Part shown: piece by piece, positions 11,884 through 23,374 of the stretch
How the letters are laid out: every line of letters starts with the position of its first letter
Position numbering within the stretch: the stretch's first letter is position 1
DNA from: Thysanoteuthis rhombus
Taxonomy: Eukaryota; Mollusca; Cephalopoda; Oegopsida; Thysanoteuthidae
Direction of reading: 5' to 3'
DNA length: 64,000 nt
NCBI GenBank assembly: GCA_963457665.1
Contig: OY735233.1
Coordinates: 26,214,709-26,278,708 of the forward strand
Translations under genes and position numbers: made by a program
The notes under the pieces: model-generated
Told to the model about the DNA's origin: nothing
Seen by the model: only the letters and a program-made list of their open reading frames with translations
Database searches by the model: none

Positions 11884-13480
11884 AGAAAGAAATCAATGTT
11901 AAATAAGAAGTAAAGAATACGTCAAAATATGTAAGACATACCAAATATTCAAAAACACCCTTCCCGAAGTTTATTGACCCCTTGGATAGTCCCATCGACC
12001 CCCCCCCCTCCCGGTGGAAGGCACGTGTCCACTTTACCATGAGAACAGAAAACATCTAGAACAAAAAAAAAAGAAAAGAATACTCCCCCCACACCGAGAA
12101 ATGAATTGAAAGCATAAAAATTACTCGAAGATATTTTTTCATTTTTAAAGTGGCCTGAAACAAAGACCCTCTTTCTCAAGTGCTGAGATTTTTTTTTTTG
12201 CAAAATTAATGATTTTGGGGGGAGAGTTCAGAGAAATGAAAGAAGTCTTCGTTCAAATAAGTACGACGAAGCTTTGAGAGTAAGTGCCGTTGCTCATCCG
12301 GTAAAAGAATGTTTTTAAAGTTATGATTCATATACCAGGCATGACATGTGCTTTCAATTTTTATTCGAATTGGATGTTTCACAGCGTAAAGCCTGTTATT
12401 ATTAATTAACCCCCAGAAACTTTTGTTCCACAAAATGTAGTGCACGAACTTTAAATGGTCACTAAAGGTCGAAAATCATGTTGATGAAAAAAAAAAAAAG
12501 TTGAACAATCCCTAATATATGACCCGCGCGCGCGCGTGCTATGGACTCGTCGCATTAGTTAATTCTATTTATGCAACAAGACCTCCAATCTGTTAAAATT
12601 CTCAAATATAAATTAAATCAACAATTGAATAATTTTAACAAATTCGAGATAGGCAGAAAATCAAATAACTTAATTTTTCAAGTAATTTCAAAATTAAACT
12701 GAAGCAAAATATATAACCAACGAAATCCAGACATGGTTAATTTTATAAAACATTAACACGACTAGCAAGATTATCTGGTGTTCACCAACGTGAAAAATAT
12801 TTTATTTCAATTGCGTAATTCAGTGAGACCCGCCTTTAGAATTTCAGGAATGCAATAGAAAAAATAATAATTTGAAGAGGGGGACTTGTTAATTTAGTGC
12901 AGTTTATAAATCCTGAGATTTTAAAGTAAACAGACGTTCGGGCAAGGACGGTGCGAGTGTTTCAAAAATTTGCACCCCTGTTGCTTGGCTTGTTCGTTTC
13001 GATTTTTCTGTTGAAAGGTCAGTACTACACCCCCTGATGTCTACGCCCTAGGCGGCTGCCTTGTTTTGGCCTTGGTAGCGCTAGCCCTGCTGTTGGGTAC
13101 ATAATGTCGACTTTAAATAGGAAATGAAAAAAAACTGTTTCAATAAATTAACATAAAACTAATCCAAACCCATGGATTAAATCAAAATTCATGAGTATTT
13201 TTTTAATGGTGATTTGGTTAAAATAAAGTTTCAAGTGATTTTGTACTGTTTTCCATTTCTGTCAATGGAATACTAACACAAAATCAGTTTTAAATATGAA
13301 TTTGTTTTTAGTAACAATAAAAAATTTAAAAAAAACTAACTCATTTCGTTGTATAATCTAAAAAAAACTTAGACAGCAGTCCAGTGAAAAAATTAGACTT
13401 CCAATAAGCATTATAGTCAGTCATCTCTGGTGAAAAATATTTGAACGAATCAAATAAAACATCAACACTAGTTTTGAAGT
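11880..13480. other. No gene recognised; CG run and one odd open frame
   Basis: Contains a C9 run near 12,000, a short CGCGCGCGCGCG run at 12,525-12,536 and a 79-codon minus-strand open frame (12,206-12,445) whose DEQRHLLSKLRRTYLNEDFF part looks less random than its neighbours but matches nothing I know. Confidence 0.4.
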
Positions 13481-14557
13481 CTTTTTAAAGATTCTTAACA
13501 GCACTTCTTCGTTGCTGTTCATTGTATGAATAGATATTAATCCTAATAAGGTGCTCAATACCTGAATGAAAATCTAACTAGAAACACGATTAAAACTAAG
13601 ACATGATTCCTTTCAATAGAAATTAATTTATTAAGGTGTTTGTGCTTATACCTGAACATGCACTCCACATTAATAGGAGATATATACGGGACGTATTAAA
13701 CTCCACAGAGGAACCCTGAGGAAATGATCTATTACACACGCTGCTAAATAAAACAACAGCTGTGCCTCCCAACAAAGCTTTCAACAGACGATGACTCTGG
13801 GGGTCAGGCATGTTTGCTAGGGGTCTTGAGAAGGTTAGGAAAAAAAAAGGATAAAAACGGGAGCGGAGAGGGGGCAGCAAGAATAAGCCTCATAATGCAG
13901 TCAATGAAATCTTTTTTTTTTAATTCAAAATTAACATTTAAAAAATTTCAAAGATAACATGCTTATATCAGAACATAAAGCTTTTTTCATAACAAGTTTG
14001 TAGCGATTAAAAGTAATTTAGGGTTGTTTACCGATTAGATCCATTGTTACAAGCAATGTATATTTTATCATTGTTTCGCTTCTCGTACTTTACCACGACC
14101 CCATTTTCATTGCTGTTCTAGAGTTTATGCTTTAAAGAGGGGGTGATTTTTTCAATTATGCCTCATATAGTCAGTAAAAAAAGATTTTTTTTAATACTCC
14201 CAAAAATTACCTAGTACACCAAATCATGACTTCCGGAAATCTTTTGACAAGAATTAGAAATCAACTTATATCACGTATTTTCGAAATAATGGGATTGGGA
14301 TATATTTGTCCCATTATTGTCTCTTTTCCATGACATAACCATCCCATTAGACTTCCAAAAGATCTACGGGACTTGTATATCCCAACCAAGCACTCACCAG
14401 AGACCCCAGTATGTTCTAGTGGTCTCCAAAGGGTTAACAAAAAATGTCTCATATTGCAGCATCAAATAATAGATAAAAACAAAGCCACTATTTTACTAAT
14501 GCCTGAGAATCGAAAAGTCACTAAACTTTTTATAAGTCAGGTAAGGGACAATCAGGG

Positions 14558-14680
14558 ATACAGTACAGTGAAGATACTGCAGTACAAATTAATGCAACCA
14601 AGTCATAAAACATTACAGGACCTTGAACGGCACAGCTTTGGAAAGGGACAAATTAACCGTACTATTTATGATACACACAC
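14558..14680. repeat. Fragment of the GGTATACC MITE family
   Basis: ATTAATGCAACCAAGTCATA and CAAATTAACCGTACTATT match the interior and right end of the 18.7-kb element; the tip is replaced by a CA/TA microsatellite (14,671-14,700). Confidence 0.4.
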
Positions 14681-14847
14681 ACACACACACATATATATAT
14701 AAAGCCCAAAAAGAGTAAGAACATATACGTGTTTGTATAGTAAATCCATTATTTCACCATATCTAAAGCTCTACTTCAACTTGACTAAATGTTGGATGTA
14801 TCGAGCACTTTATGAAATATAGCCACCACACATAGGATATTGAATTA

Positions 14848-14893
14848 CATATATATATATTTATATATATATATTATGTGTGTGTGTGTGTGT
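14848..14893. repeat. TA then TG microsatellite
   Basis: An interrupted TA run followed by nine TG units. An AC/AT run also lies at 14,671-14,700. Confidence 0.85.
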
Positions 14894-15479
14894 CGCATAA
14901 GGTTGAAAAAAATATTTTACCTTTTCAAGTCCCTTACCTAGTAAGGTGCTTAATGACTGAATTAAGAATGTCCCAGCAGACTAGAATATCTGTGGGACAA
15001 ATATGTTCCAGCTGATATAGATACTTCGGGGTGTATATATCTTAGGAGTCTTGGAAGGAGAAACGAAAAAAAAGAGACATGGAGGGGGGCATGGATTTCT
15101 TATTCTTCAATGCAAAATAATTATATACCCCCCAACAAACACCATCAACACAGGAACATGACTTCCAAAAATCCCTTTTTTGACAGTTTCAATAAGAAAA
15201 ATAAAGCAACAACTTTCATGTCCCAAGAGTCTTCAGACTGTTGGGAAAAAAAATGGAACAACTTTTTTTTTTCTTTCTGTGCCTCAATTATTGAAATAAA
15301 TTTTTAACCTCAAATGAACATAAATGAACTACAAAGAAATTGAAATACCACAGGAATGAAACTCTGAAATCCCTTGAAAACGAAGTGAACAACAAAAATA
15401 CGTGTTTTGGTTTTTTTTCTCAATTTCTGATACATATTTTAAGTATTAAAATTAAACACTACAAAAACTACTTTTTGGA

Positions 15480-16945
15480 AATCCTTGACAGCATCAAATG
15501 AATAAGCATCTTCATGTCCCAGCAGCCTTGGGAGGGTCACAAAAAAACAGAATGAAAAAAAAAGAGGAATAGAATTTATTTTTTTTAATGTGCCTCATAT
15601 TGTAAGTAATGACATAATGAATTATTTTTTTTAATTTCAAAATAAATATCTTTAATCAACTGCCCAAAGAAAAGATGACTTTTTGAAACCCCTTGACAGC
15701 ATCATGCGAAATATCCTCAAGTCCCAGGAGTCATAGGAGGGTTGAAATGAAGGAAAAAATGTTGGGGAGCAGCCTGAATTTTTTAATGCATCTCATATTG
15801 CGAGTGTTGAAAGAACAATTTAAAAATTACCATTTTTTTTCAAATATCCCCCCCCCCTCAAAGTAAAATAGGATTCTTTGAAAGCCGTTCACAGTATCAT
15901 ATACATCCAAAGTCTTCGGCGGGGGGTTAAGGGGAAAAAACGGAGGAGAGACGGTATGATTTTTTTTGATACGCCTCATATTGAAAGTAAAATGATTTTT
16001 TCTTGAATGAACATTATCAAATACCCAAAAGATGATAAAATGATTTTAAAGTACCCCATTGACTTTTTGAAACCACTTGACAGCATCAAATGTATCGAGA
16101 AAACCTCAGGATAGGAGGATTTTTGTCCCAGGAGTCACAGAATGGTTTATGAAAAAAATTGATTTTTTCTTTACATGAACAATAAGTATCCCAGTGACTT
16201 TTTGAGATTCCTTGACAGCACGAAATGAATGAAGAAACTCCAGGATAGGATGATACTTGTTCCAGGAGTCATGAAAAAAAAGGAGGGGGGGGCAAATACT
16301 ATTTTTCTCATGCCTCATATTTTTAATAAAAAAAATGTTTTTTTTAAATGAACAATAAATATCCCAATGACTTCTTGAACCCCTTGATACAACTAAATGA
16401 ATGAAGAAACCTCAGGATATGATACTTGTCCTATAAGAGTTTCAATTGGGGCTTAATGAAAAAATAGGAGCAACATTGGTTTTTTTTCTTATGCCTCATA
16501 TTCTATCTAGATGATAGAATGATTTTTTTTTAAATGAACAATAATTATCCAGATGACTTTTTGAAACCCCTTGACAACACCAAATGAATCAAGAAACCCC
16601 AGGATATATTTGTGCAATATGAGTCTTCAAAGGGTTTTTAAAAATGGGGGGGGGGTATTACTATTTTTTTTCTGAAGCCTCATATTTTGTGATAAAATGA
16701 TTTTTTTTAATGACAATAATTACCCAGATCACTTTTTGAAGTCCCTTGACAGCACTAAATGAATAGAGAGACTTTAGGATAAGAGGATTTGTCCCACAAG
16801 AGTCTCAAAAGGGTTAATGAAAAAATGGGGGGGGGGCGATACAAATTTTTTTTCTTGAGCCTCATATTCTTGATGATTTTTTTCAAATCAACAATTAGCC
16901 CAATGACTTTTTGAAACCCTTTGACAGCACCAAATAAATAAAGGA
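15480..16945. repeat. About 185-bp satellite, roughly eight units
   Basis: Each unit has GCCTCATATT, a T-run, AATGAACAATAATTATCC, GACTTTTTGAAACCCCTTGA then CAGCACCAAATGAAT, a CAGGATA / TTGTCCCAGGAGTC block and an A/G-rich run ending in G8-10. GCCTCATATT recurs at 15,590, 15,782, 15,971, 16,310, 16,492, 16,675 and 16,857. More decayed units lie at 13,480-14,450 and 15,000-15,300, and a lone inverted unit at 6,360-6,440. Confidence 0.7.
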
Positions 16946-16975
16946 TAGTGTTTTTTTTCAAAAGCCATTACTTAC

Positions 16976-17047
16976 CACGTATTCCCGTATTGCGTTATGA
17001 AACACTTGTTCTCTTATATTAATGTCATCGTCGTCAAATTCATTCAT
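16976..17047 (-). CDS. Possible first coding exon of an unrecognised minus-strand gene
   Basis: Reading leftwards from an ATG at 17,047, 24 codons give MNEFDDDDINIREQVFHNAI and then REYV, ending at a strong consensus donor (GTG followed by GTAAGT) at 16,975. Composition differs from the surrounding AT-rich noise: four consecutive Asp, then an amphipathic FHNAIREYV stretch loosely like the start of a LisH-type dimerisation helix. That resemblance is weak and no family was recognised. The frame is open a little further upstream (GTDHAAKRQFVVGRPKK), so the true start or an acceptor could lie higher. The GC-rich, promoter-like stretch at 18.48-18.69 kb is about 1.5 kb upstream on this strand. The following intron would run into the 185-bp satellite. 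No second exon was found to the left. It could be chance. Confidence 0.35.
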
Positions 17048-17279
17048 TTTCTTCGGACGACCAACGACAAACTGTCTCTTTGCAGCATGGTCAGTCCCAA
17101 AATAATATTTATATTGTATATATTTATAAGTAAGTAATAAGTATATACAGTCCAAGGTTTCACTTGCTTTCTCAACAAATGGAAACTCCTTCCTTCGTTC
17201 TGTTTGCTTTGTTGTTTTTCCTTCCTTTTCTTTGAAATAAACAAATCAAGATTTATTTCCCGTTTTTTGTTTGTTTATT

Positions 17280-18060
17280 TCGATGGAACTAGGAGAAGGA
17301 AATTCAGTTTTTCTTCAATTCGGATTCAGGTTTAAATAAAATATCCTTTTTTTTTCTTGAGGGACGGAATTTGAATAAATCCAGTTGTTCCGCCTTTTCT
17401 TTCTAAATTTAAGATTTGTCACTTTTTGGATTTTATGCTCATTTTATTAAAAATTTCATTTCCATCTAAAAGAAAAAAACAACCTGGAACTATACATAAA
17501 TTAAAAACTCAAATCCAATAGAGCTTTTTTTTTTTTTCAAGTTAAAATTCCAGTTTTTAAATCCAGTGAATCCTGTTTTCTGTAAGAAAAATCGGCGATC
17601 TCAAGATTTTTCTTTTCTTTTAATCATGGTTTAAACCACAACTATTTGGGTTTATCTATAAATTGAAAACTATCCAAAAGGTGTTTTTCTTAAGGTCAAG
17701 TTAAATTTCGAGTTTTTTAAATTATTTCAAATCAAGTGGTTCCTTTATTTTCTCTGAGTTGACATTTAGAGTTGTTTTTTGTACCCTCTTTAAAAAAAAT
17801 TGTTTTTATCCTATAAAGAAAACAACTTTGAATTTTGATAAAAATTCAAAAATTCAAATCCAAAGGAGTTTTTTTTTTTTCAAAGGTTAAGTTGAAATTC
17901 CAGTTTTTAACCTTTTAAATTTCAAGCGACCAGTTTCTTAAAAACTGAGACTTTTATCCATTTTTTTTCTTCTTTCTCATTCTTTATATTTATATCTTCG
18001 TTTCTTCTGACCAGAATTAAAATAGATTTTCATTATTTATCAGGAAAAAAAAACAACTTT
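17280..18060. repeat. T-rich degenerate tandem repeat, period about 160-185 bp
   Basis: Phrases such as AAATTCAAATCCAA, a T13 run, CAAGTTAAAATTCCAGTTTT and AAAACAACTTTGAA recur near 17,510, 17,690 and 17,880. It lies between the exon-like ORF and the promoter-like stretch; no coding seen. Confidence 0.4.
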
Positions 18061-18479
18061 TTCTCAGAAACAACCGCTCGCTTCGTTTTCAAAATATAAA
18101 AAAATCGCGGTTCTTGTTGTCTTTTGTTAGAGTCAACAAATAAAGTAAACATTTGCTTATATTGAGCATAGTAAGTAAGTTTCAACTTACTTACCTATCA
18201 TCTGAGACGATGATTCAATGAATGTTTTCATACATCCAAAATATTTACTTTTTACTAAAAAAATAAATATTTAAAAACGCGAATATTCCGGTGTCAGCCA
18301 AATTATTGACGACCACAATAAAATGGCCGGGATTATTCCTTTTTTTTTTTTTCCTTCCTTTTGTCTTTGCTACACAAGTCCAGAATGACAACAAAGTTTG
18401 CTTCTAATGATACTTTTTAGTGACTGGCATTGTTATTGATAAATCTCCTTTCCAATATTAACAGGTTCTGATTTGTAAT

Positions 18480-18690
18480 TTCCCAAAGAAGATTTTTTTT
18501 TTGCTGTCGTTTTTGTTGAGTTGAAGAAGAAGCAGACACGACATCGTTTGCGCCGCCATTCGAAAGCGAGACACAAAATGGTCATGTGCTAAAGTAAACA
18601 CCGGTCACATGTTTACCTCACGTGATCGGTGATAGGTCAACCTCCCTTACTCTACGAACATATTTTCCGTTCAAGCATGAAATTGTCTCT
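18480..18690. promoter_or_regulatory. Promoter-like stretch, relatively GC- and CpG-rich
   Basis: In a very AT-rich region this stretch has several CpGs, a GCCGCCAT motif at about 18,552 (YY1-type), a TCACGTGA E-box at 18,618-18,625 and an inverted pair GTAAACA / TGTTTAC at 18,594-18,616 (forkhead-type half-sites). A second AAAATGGC-type YY1 motif lies near 18,322. It is upstream of the exon-like ORF at 17.0 kb on the minus strand and could also serve the missing noncoding first exon of MTRR on the plus strand, 21 kb away. Function is inferred from motifs only. Confidence 0.35.
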
Positions 18691-18700
18691 CATCACCAAC

Positions 18701-18890
18701 GTACTCTACCTTGAATAGTGCGGTTTTTTTTATTCATCCGGAACAGGCATGATATTGCTGCACAGATTAATGTAACTGAATATAAAACGAAAAACAAATT
18801 GAATTTTTTAAAAAAAGAACCAAGTGCAGTTTTGAACTGTACGGAAAATTTTAGAACGAATTAACCGCACTATTCGAGGTATACCTGTAC
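18701..18890. mobile_element. MITE with about 25-bp terminal inverted repeats
   Basis: The left end ACCTTGAATAGTGCGGTT matches the reverse complement of the right end, GGTATACCTCGAATAGTGCGGTT. The body is about 190 bp and noncoding. Related pieces lie at 421-520, 14,558-14,680, 51,515-51,650 and 51,745-51,845. It directly abuts the promoter-like stretch. Confidence 0.6.
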
Positions 18891-19121
18891 TTGTAAATTC
18901 GACTCGGTGGTGGATATTTATTTAACCTTAGCTTAGATTGAGAAAAAGTCAAGAAGATTGTGTTGCGTAAAAGTACCAAATGAGGGGGGGGGCTACCTAC
19001 ATTTTAAAAAAAACTATCATCATCATCATCATCAACATCACCAACTCCACCGAGATTATATACTGCCCTCGCCCCCAACCCCGATGCCGTGCCGGTGGGA
19101 AATATAGGTTGGTATTCTGGT

Positions 19122-20808
19122 CAGTGTTGCCAACTTGAACCTTTTCGTAGCACGGAAATTCAACATTTAGCCTTATTTTAGCCTATTTTGACCGTTTTTT
19201 ATCACTATTTTCAGCTATTTCCCCGGCAATTTTTAGCTATCAAAATTGCCGTAAAATGGCTTATTGTTTTTCAGTGCGTTTTTGCGATTTTTGACGCTTT
19301 TTCGAGGTCGAGATAGCGCGAAAAAATATTTGGAGTCGACAGTACTGGTCTTGAATCAACGTCTGTTTCTCAACAACCACTTGACGCTCGAATAGTTCAG
19401 CGTCAACCATCGCACGTTGTGGTGAGGGCATTACAAACACATGGAGAATTAGGTAGAAAGCCCTCAGGTAGCGCATACCTCTACCAACACCATTCTCAGG
19501 GGAAGTAATCGTGCATGGATCCTTCCCAAAATTGAATTGCTTCTTCCTTAACCCATGACTCACCCCTCCACATAATCCCATTGAAATTCATTTCGATGTG
19601 CCGTGCGCATATCAGACTACAACAATCATGAGATTGCTTTATTTTTGCATCTTATACTCCAACATTGTCGATATATCTGTTACACCTGACCTTGTTTGGA
19701 TTAGTGTCAGATATTTCAATTCAGGACCACAGTTATCGGGGTATGAAGATTGGAAAATATAGCAGAAGCTCTATGGGAGAGACCGTTTTTCTTTCTGGGG
19801 ACCGCACTACTTACCTCGTACCTGGCTCGAAATTACAACACAAAATTAATGGCCACTTAGATATCTTAGTTGCAGTTTTGGTGAAGTTTAGAATTATGCG
19901 TTCAACAAGAAATCAACAAAAAAAAACTAATTCTTTGCGATCGAATGAATAAATGCCTAGGGAAAGTTATCAGATTGTAAATTAGTTTTTCTTTCTTTCT
20001 TTCTTTTTCTTATCAGTATCCATAGCCCGTTACTTATTTCATTTCATATCAATAAGTAAAAGAAATAAGGGGAAGTACTTTCCACTTGGTATTTTAATTA
20101 ATTTGTTTTAATTATTAATTTCCGGCCTCAGTAGTCGAGTTATTTCATTTATGCAAGAGCACGTAGCTCCAATTTTCACAAGTGCTAACGTAATACCAAC
20201 ACCTCTACTGACTCAACAATGAACACGGACACCAAAATCATTGAAGGCAACCGTTCATACATTAAAACTAAGTACCGATTTATGCTTGACACGTCAAATG
20301 GCTTATGCAACCAGTTTTACCACTCCATTTTAATTTTTTTAACATTCAGAATCGAGTCAAAAATAAATATCTAAAAATATCTAACGTTTCTGAAAAATAT
20401 CCAAAAGAAAATCCGAAAATATATTACGTATTAGATTAAATCTAATTCAGCATTTGCGATCAATAAAACTCAATTTCTTGAACAAAAATGAATTTAAGTT
20501 TCGAGAAGAAGGTCAGGCTCACCTTTTGTCCCCACGAAAAAAATCAGATATATTTGAACTAGTACGAGGTGATTAAATTTTGTTATTTTGGATAATTGAA
20601 TATTTATAGATGAATATTTTAAAACTACTGAATATTTTTTAGATGAACATTTACAAGTTTTACCGATATCTAAGAAAATTTTAAAATATCTAAATCTAAT
20701 AAAAAAAAATATCTGTCTGGATGTGAAATTTCTAAGGACATTTTTTAAATCGGAGTGCATCGTAAAATATCCAGATCTGGATGTGAAATATCCAAAGTGG
20801 CAACACTG
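19122..20808. mobile_element. 1.7-kb segment bounded by CAGTGTTGCCA inverted ends
   Basis: The left end CAGTGTTGCCAACTT and the right end AAGTGGCAACACTG are inverted repeats of about 14 bp. CAGTG ends are seen in hAT-like nonautonomous elements, but the 8-bp flanks (attctggt and tatgaaac) do not match as a target duplication, so the two ends may belong to separate insertions. The interior has TAGC-rich sequence at 19,165-19,250 and short ATATC-rich units at 20,350-20,790. It also contains an open frame at 19,261-19,581 (minus, 106 codons) that I do not recognise. Confidence 0.35.
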
Positions 20809-20809
20809 T

Positions 20810-22560
20810 ATGAAACAGATATCTGCTCGAGTTCGTCTTTTCGTCTAGTTTTTGCCGACATTTTTTTTAATGAATTTCATTCATTAGATAATTGTCTTAA
20901 ACAATTCATTATTATCAATTATTGATTTTTTTGTTAGTACTCTTATCTTTTGGGATTAATCGATGGACAGATGTAGACTGCAAGCAATCTGTTGTAATTC
21001 ATTGGGTGGGAATAGCTTTCTCTTATTTATCTCTTTTTCACCGACAGAACGAACGATAGCCCTTTTTTCAAACTAAACAAAAGTACAACGTGAATTATCT
21101 GGTCAATTGCAGTCATTGTCTTTGTAACGAACAAGGATTGTATTAGATCTAATCGATCTAACTCAATTGATTACCTTAGAACTTAACCCTACCTCGTTAA
21201 CATTTTGATGTTACTAATTACTTTGTATATAAACGATGCAGTTGCTATAACTATGGCTGACTGTAGTAATAGTACTTATAGCATTGCTAAGGAAGCAGTC
21301 TCTACCTTGAAGTGTGCTGCTGCTGGTTTTTAGATATAGCTAGAATGATACTTTACATTCTTGGTGATGAAGACTTGTTTTGCTCTCCTCTCACAATTCA
21401 ATTGTCAGCAATTATATTTGCATATATGCAGATGCATAAAAGATTAAAAAAAAGCATGCGACATTTGAATGGGAAAGATGCACATGTAACATTGCATGTA
21501 GAATAAAGATATGGTTACAATGTAACATAACAAGAATGTATTCATTAGATATGCATTAACTAGATCGATACAGTTAAGGTTCTCATAAACAGAGAGAGAG
21601 AGAGGAAATGTTTTTACAGTTCCGTATTCTATGCAGTTATGAGTAAAGTTATTAATGTTTGATGATATGAAAAGTTAAATAAAAGAGCATTTTTGTTTCA
21701 TATGAGATAATATATATTTATATGTATGTGAAGAAAGTACTTGAGTGTTAGATAGTGTGTATATTACATGTGCATTCGTCCGAATCGAAATAGAGGGTAA
21801 ATGCACATCGTGGAAAGTGGAGAGTGAAAAAATCGTTTCCTATCTACCTACTGGAAGACTCAAGATAAAATTGCCGAAGATTGTATTTTGTGAGGGTCTT
21901 TTATAGAAAAAGAAGTATTGAAGTGGATGAGAATTATCAGAATGTTAGCCCTTTGGCTTGTTTTGTGTCATACCTTCAAAAGTTAATTGGCTCCGAAAAG
22001 AAGTTGGCATTTTGCCGTTGATGATTTGTGATTGAGTATCATATAACATTATTTTGGAATTAATTTGCGTGTGTACCAGTGAGCAAATAAAGGTTTAAGA
22101 ATTCTGAACTTAAGTGTACCAGCGAAATGTGTAATACTGTTTTTACGTGAGGACCGTATATTAACAATTTTAAGTTCTCTCGAAAGTGACATCTACCCTA
22201 TACATCTTAAAGAGGTGTCTTTTATTGCACTGTCGACAAGAGAAATGAATTTTGTGGTCAATCGTCTAGTAAAGTTCCAGAAAAGCATTCAGTTATTCCA
22301 GAAAAATCCCCTCTACTTACGATGCAACGGACCCCATTGAATACCATTCGACTATCATAAAACCTGTAATAAATGAAGAGTCGCATAATCAAATCTTAAA
22401 TATCAAATTAGTAAAACTGAATATCAAATTATTAAATATTAAGTTGAAGAAATTGAATACTAAATTGATAGATATGTTGTAATTGTAACCCATTATATGC
22501 CTATTATCTACCCGTTATTCCTTTCACCAAGTCAAAGTGATCTACGATTTCCGGTGACAT
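20810..22560. other. No gene recognised
   Basis: AT-rich. A 26-codon frame starting at 21,253 (MADCSNSTYSIAKEAVSTLK...) and a 64-codon frame at 21,312 were read; neither is supported by anything else. A GA run lies at 21,591-21,604. Confidence 0.5.
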
Positions 22561-22565
22561 AAAAC

Positions 22566-22674
22566 GAAATATTGCCTTCCCACATTTTAAACTGGACTGG
22601 GCGATAACATAAATATAAAACTATTTATGTTATTGCTCAGTCCAGTTAAAATCCAAGTTGGAAGGCAATATTCC
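22566..22674. repeat. Long hairpin, about 50-bp arms
   Basis: The left arm 22,567-22,615 (AATATTGCCTTCCCACATTT...GCGATAACATAAATA) pairs with 22,623-22,674 (TATTTATGTTATTGCTCAGT...GGAAGGCAATATT) around a 7-base loop. There are a few mismatches and a small bulge. Confidence 0.75.
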
Positions 22675-23374
22675 AACAAAATAAAACCTCTTAACTTTCC
22701 CCTTTCCCTTTCTCATTTTAGGTGGGCTGGGGGGTGCAATGCTGGTGAAAGGGATGATGCCCCAGCTGCTTCTCAGTCAGTTGCTTTTGCTCTGCTGTCT
22801 TTATCAACAAAATTGATGACAACAGCTTATTTTCATTGTAAGATATGGCACCGAAATGATCCTAAAGTTTTCTTGCTTTGTTTTTCCAACCAAATTTAAA
22901 AGAAATAAAATGTTATTAAGAAGTGAAACATAAAGAGTGGTTTTATTGATTAAAAAGAAAGTCTCCTTGTAATATGACGAAATCTTATTTAAAGTTTATT
23001 TTGAGAATATTCAATGTCCACTGACAAAGCAATGCACTGCAGCACCCACTCACATCTCCCCCCATTCATTAAAATTGAGATTTTATTTTTTCAAATTGAA
23101 TTTCGGGACCCCCGGATGATTGCCCAGTGCACTCGAACAATAAGACGGTCCTGGTGATGTGTCACCAATAATTAATGACTCACCATTGACAATGATGTTT
23201 TCCGAAAACAACGGTTACCACCAGCGTCAATGCTGACTCATTCATTATCGCTGACATAACACAAGAACATTTTTGTCACATCAGAAAAGTTTCTTTTTAA
23301 TCAATGGAACCAGATTTATAGAAACACTGATTTAATTTTGATGTTTTCTATATAAATAAATTTTTCATTATCTG

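Noticed and set aside
12206-12445. 79-codon minus-strand frame with DEQRHLLSKLRRTYLNEDFF
   Set aside because: Looks somewhat protein-like and is on the strand of the putative exon at 17.0 kb, but there is no convincing acceptor and donor pair and no family match.
19261-19581. 106-codon minus-strand frame inside the CAGTGTTGCCA segment
   Set aside because: Mixed composition made it worth a look, but no domain was recognised and it lies within repeat-like sequence.
22627-22899. 90-codon plus-strand frame followed by AATAAA
   Set aside because: Starts inside the hairpin arm and has no recognisable domain; an A-rich polyadenylation-like signal is common by chance here.
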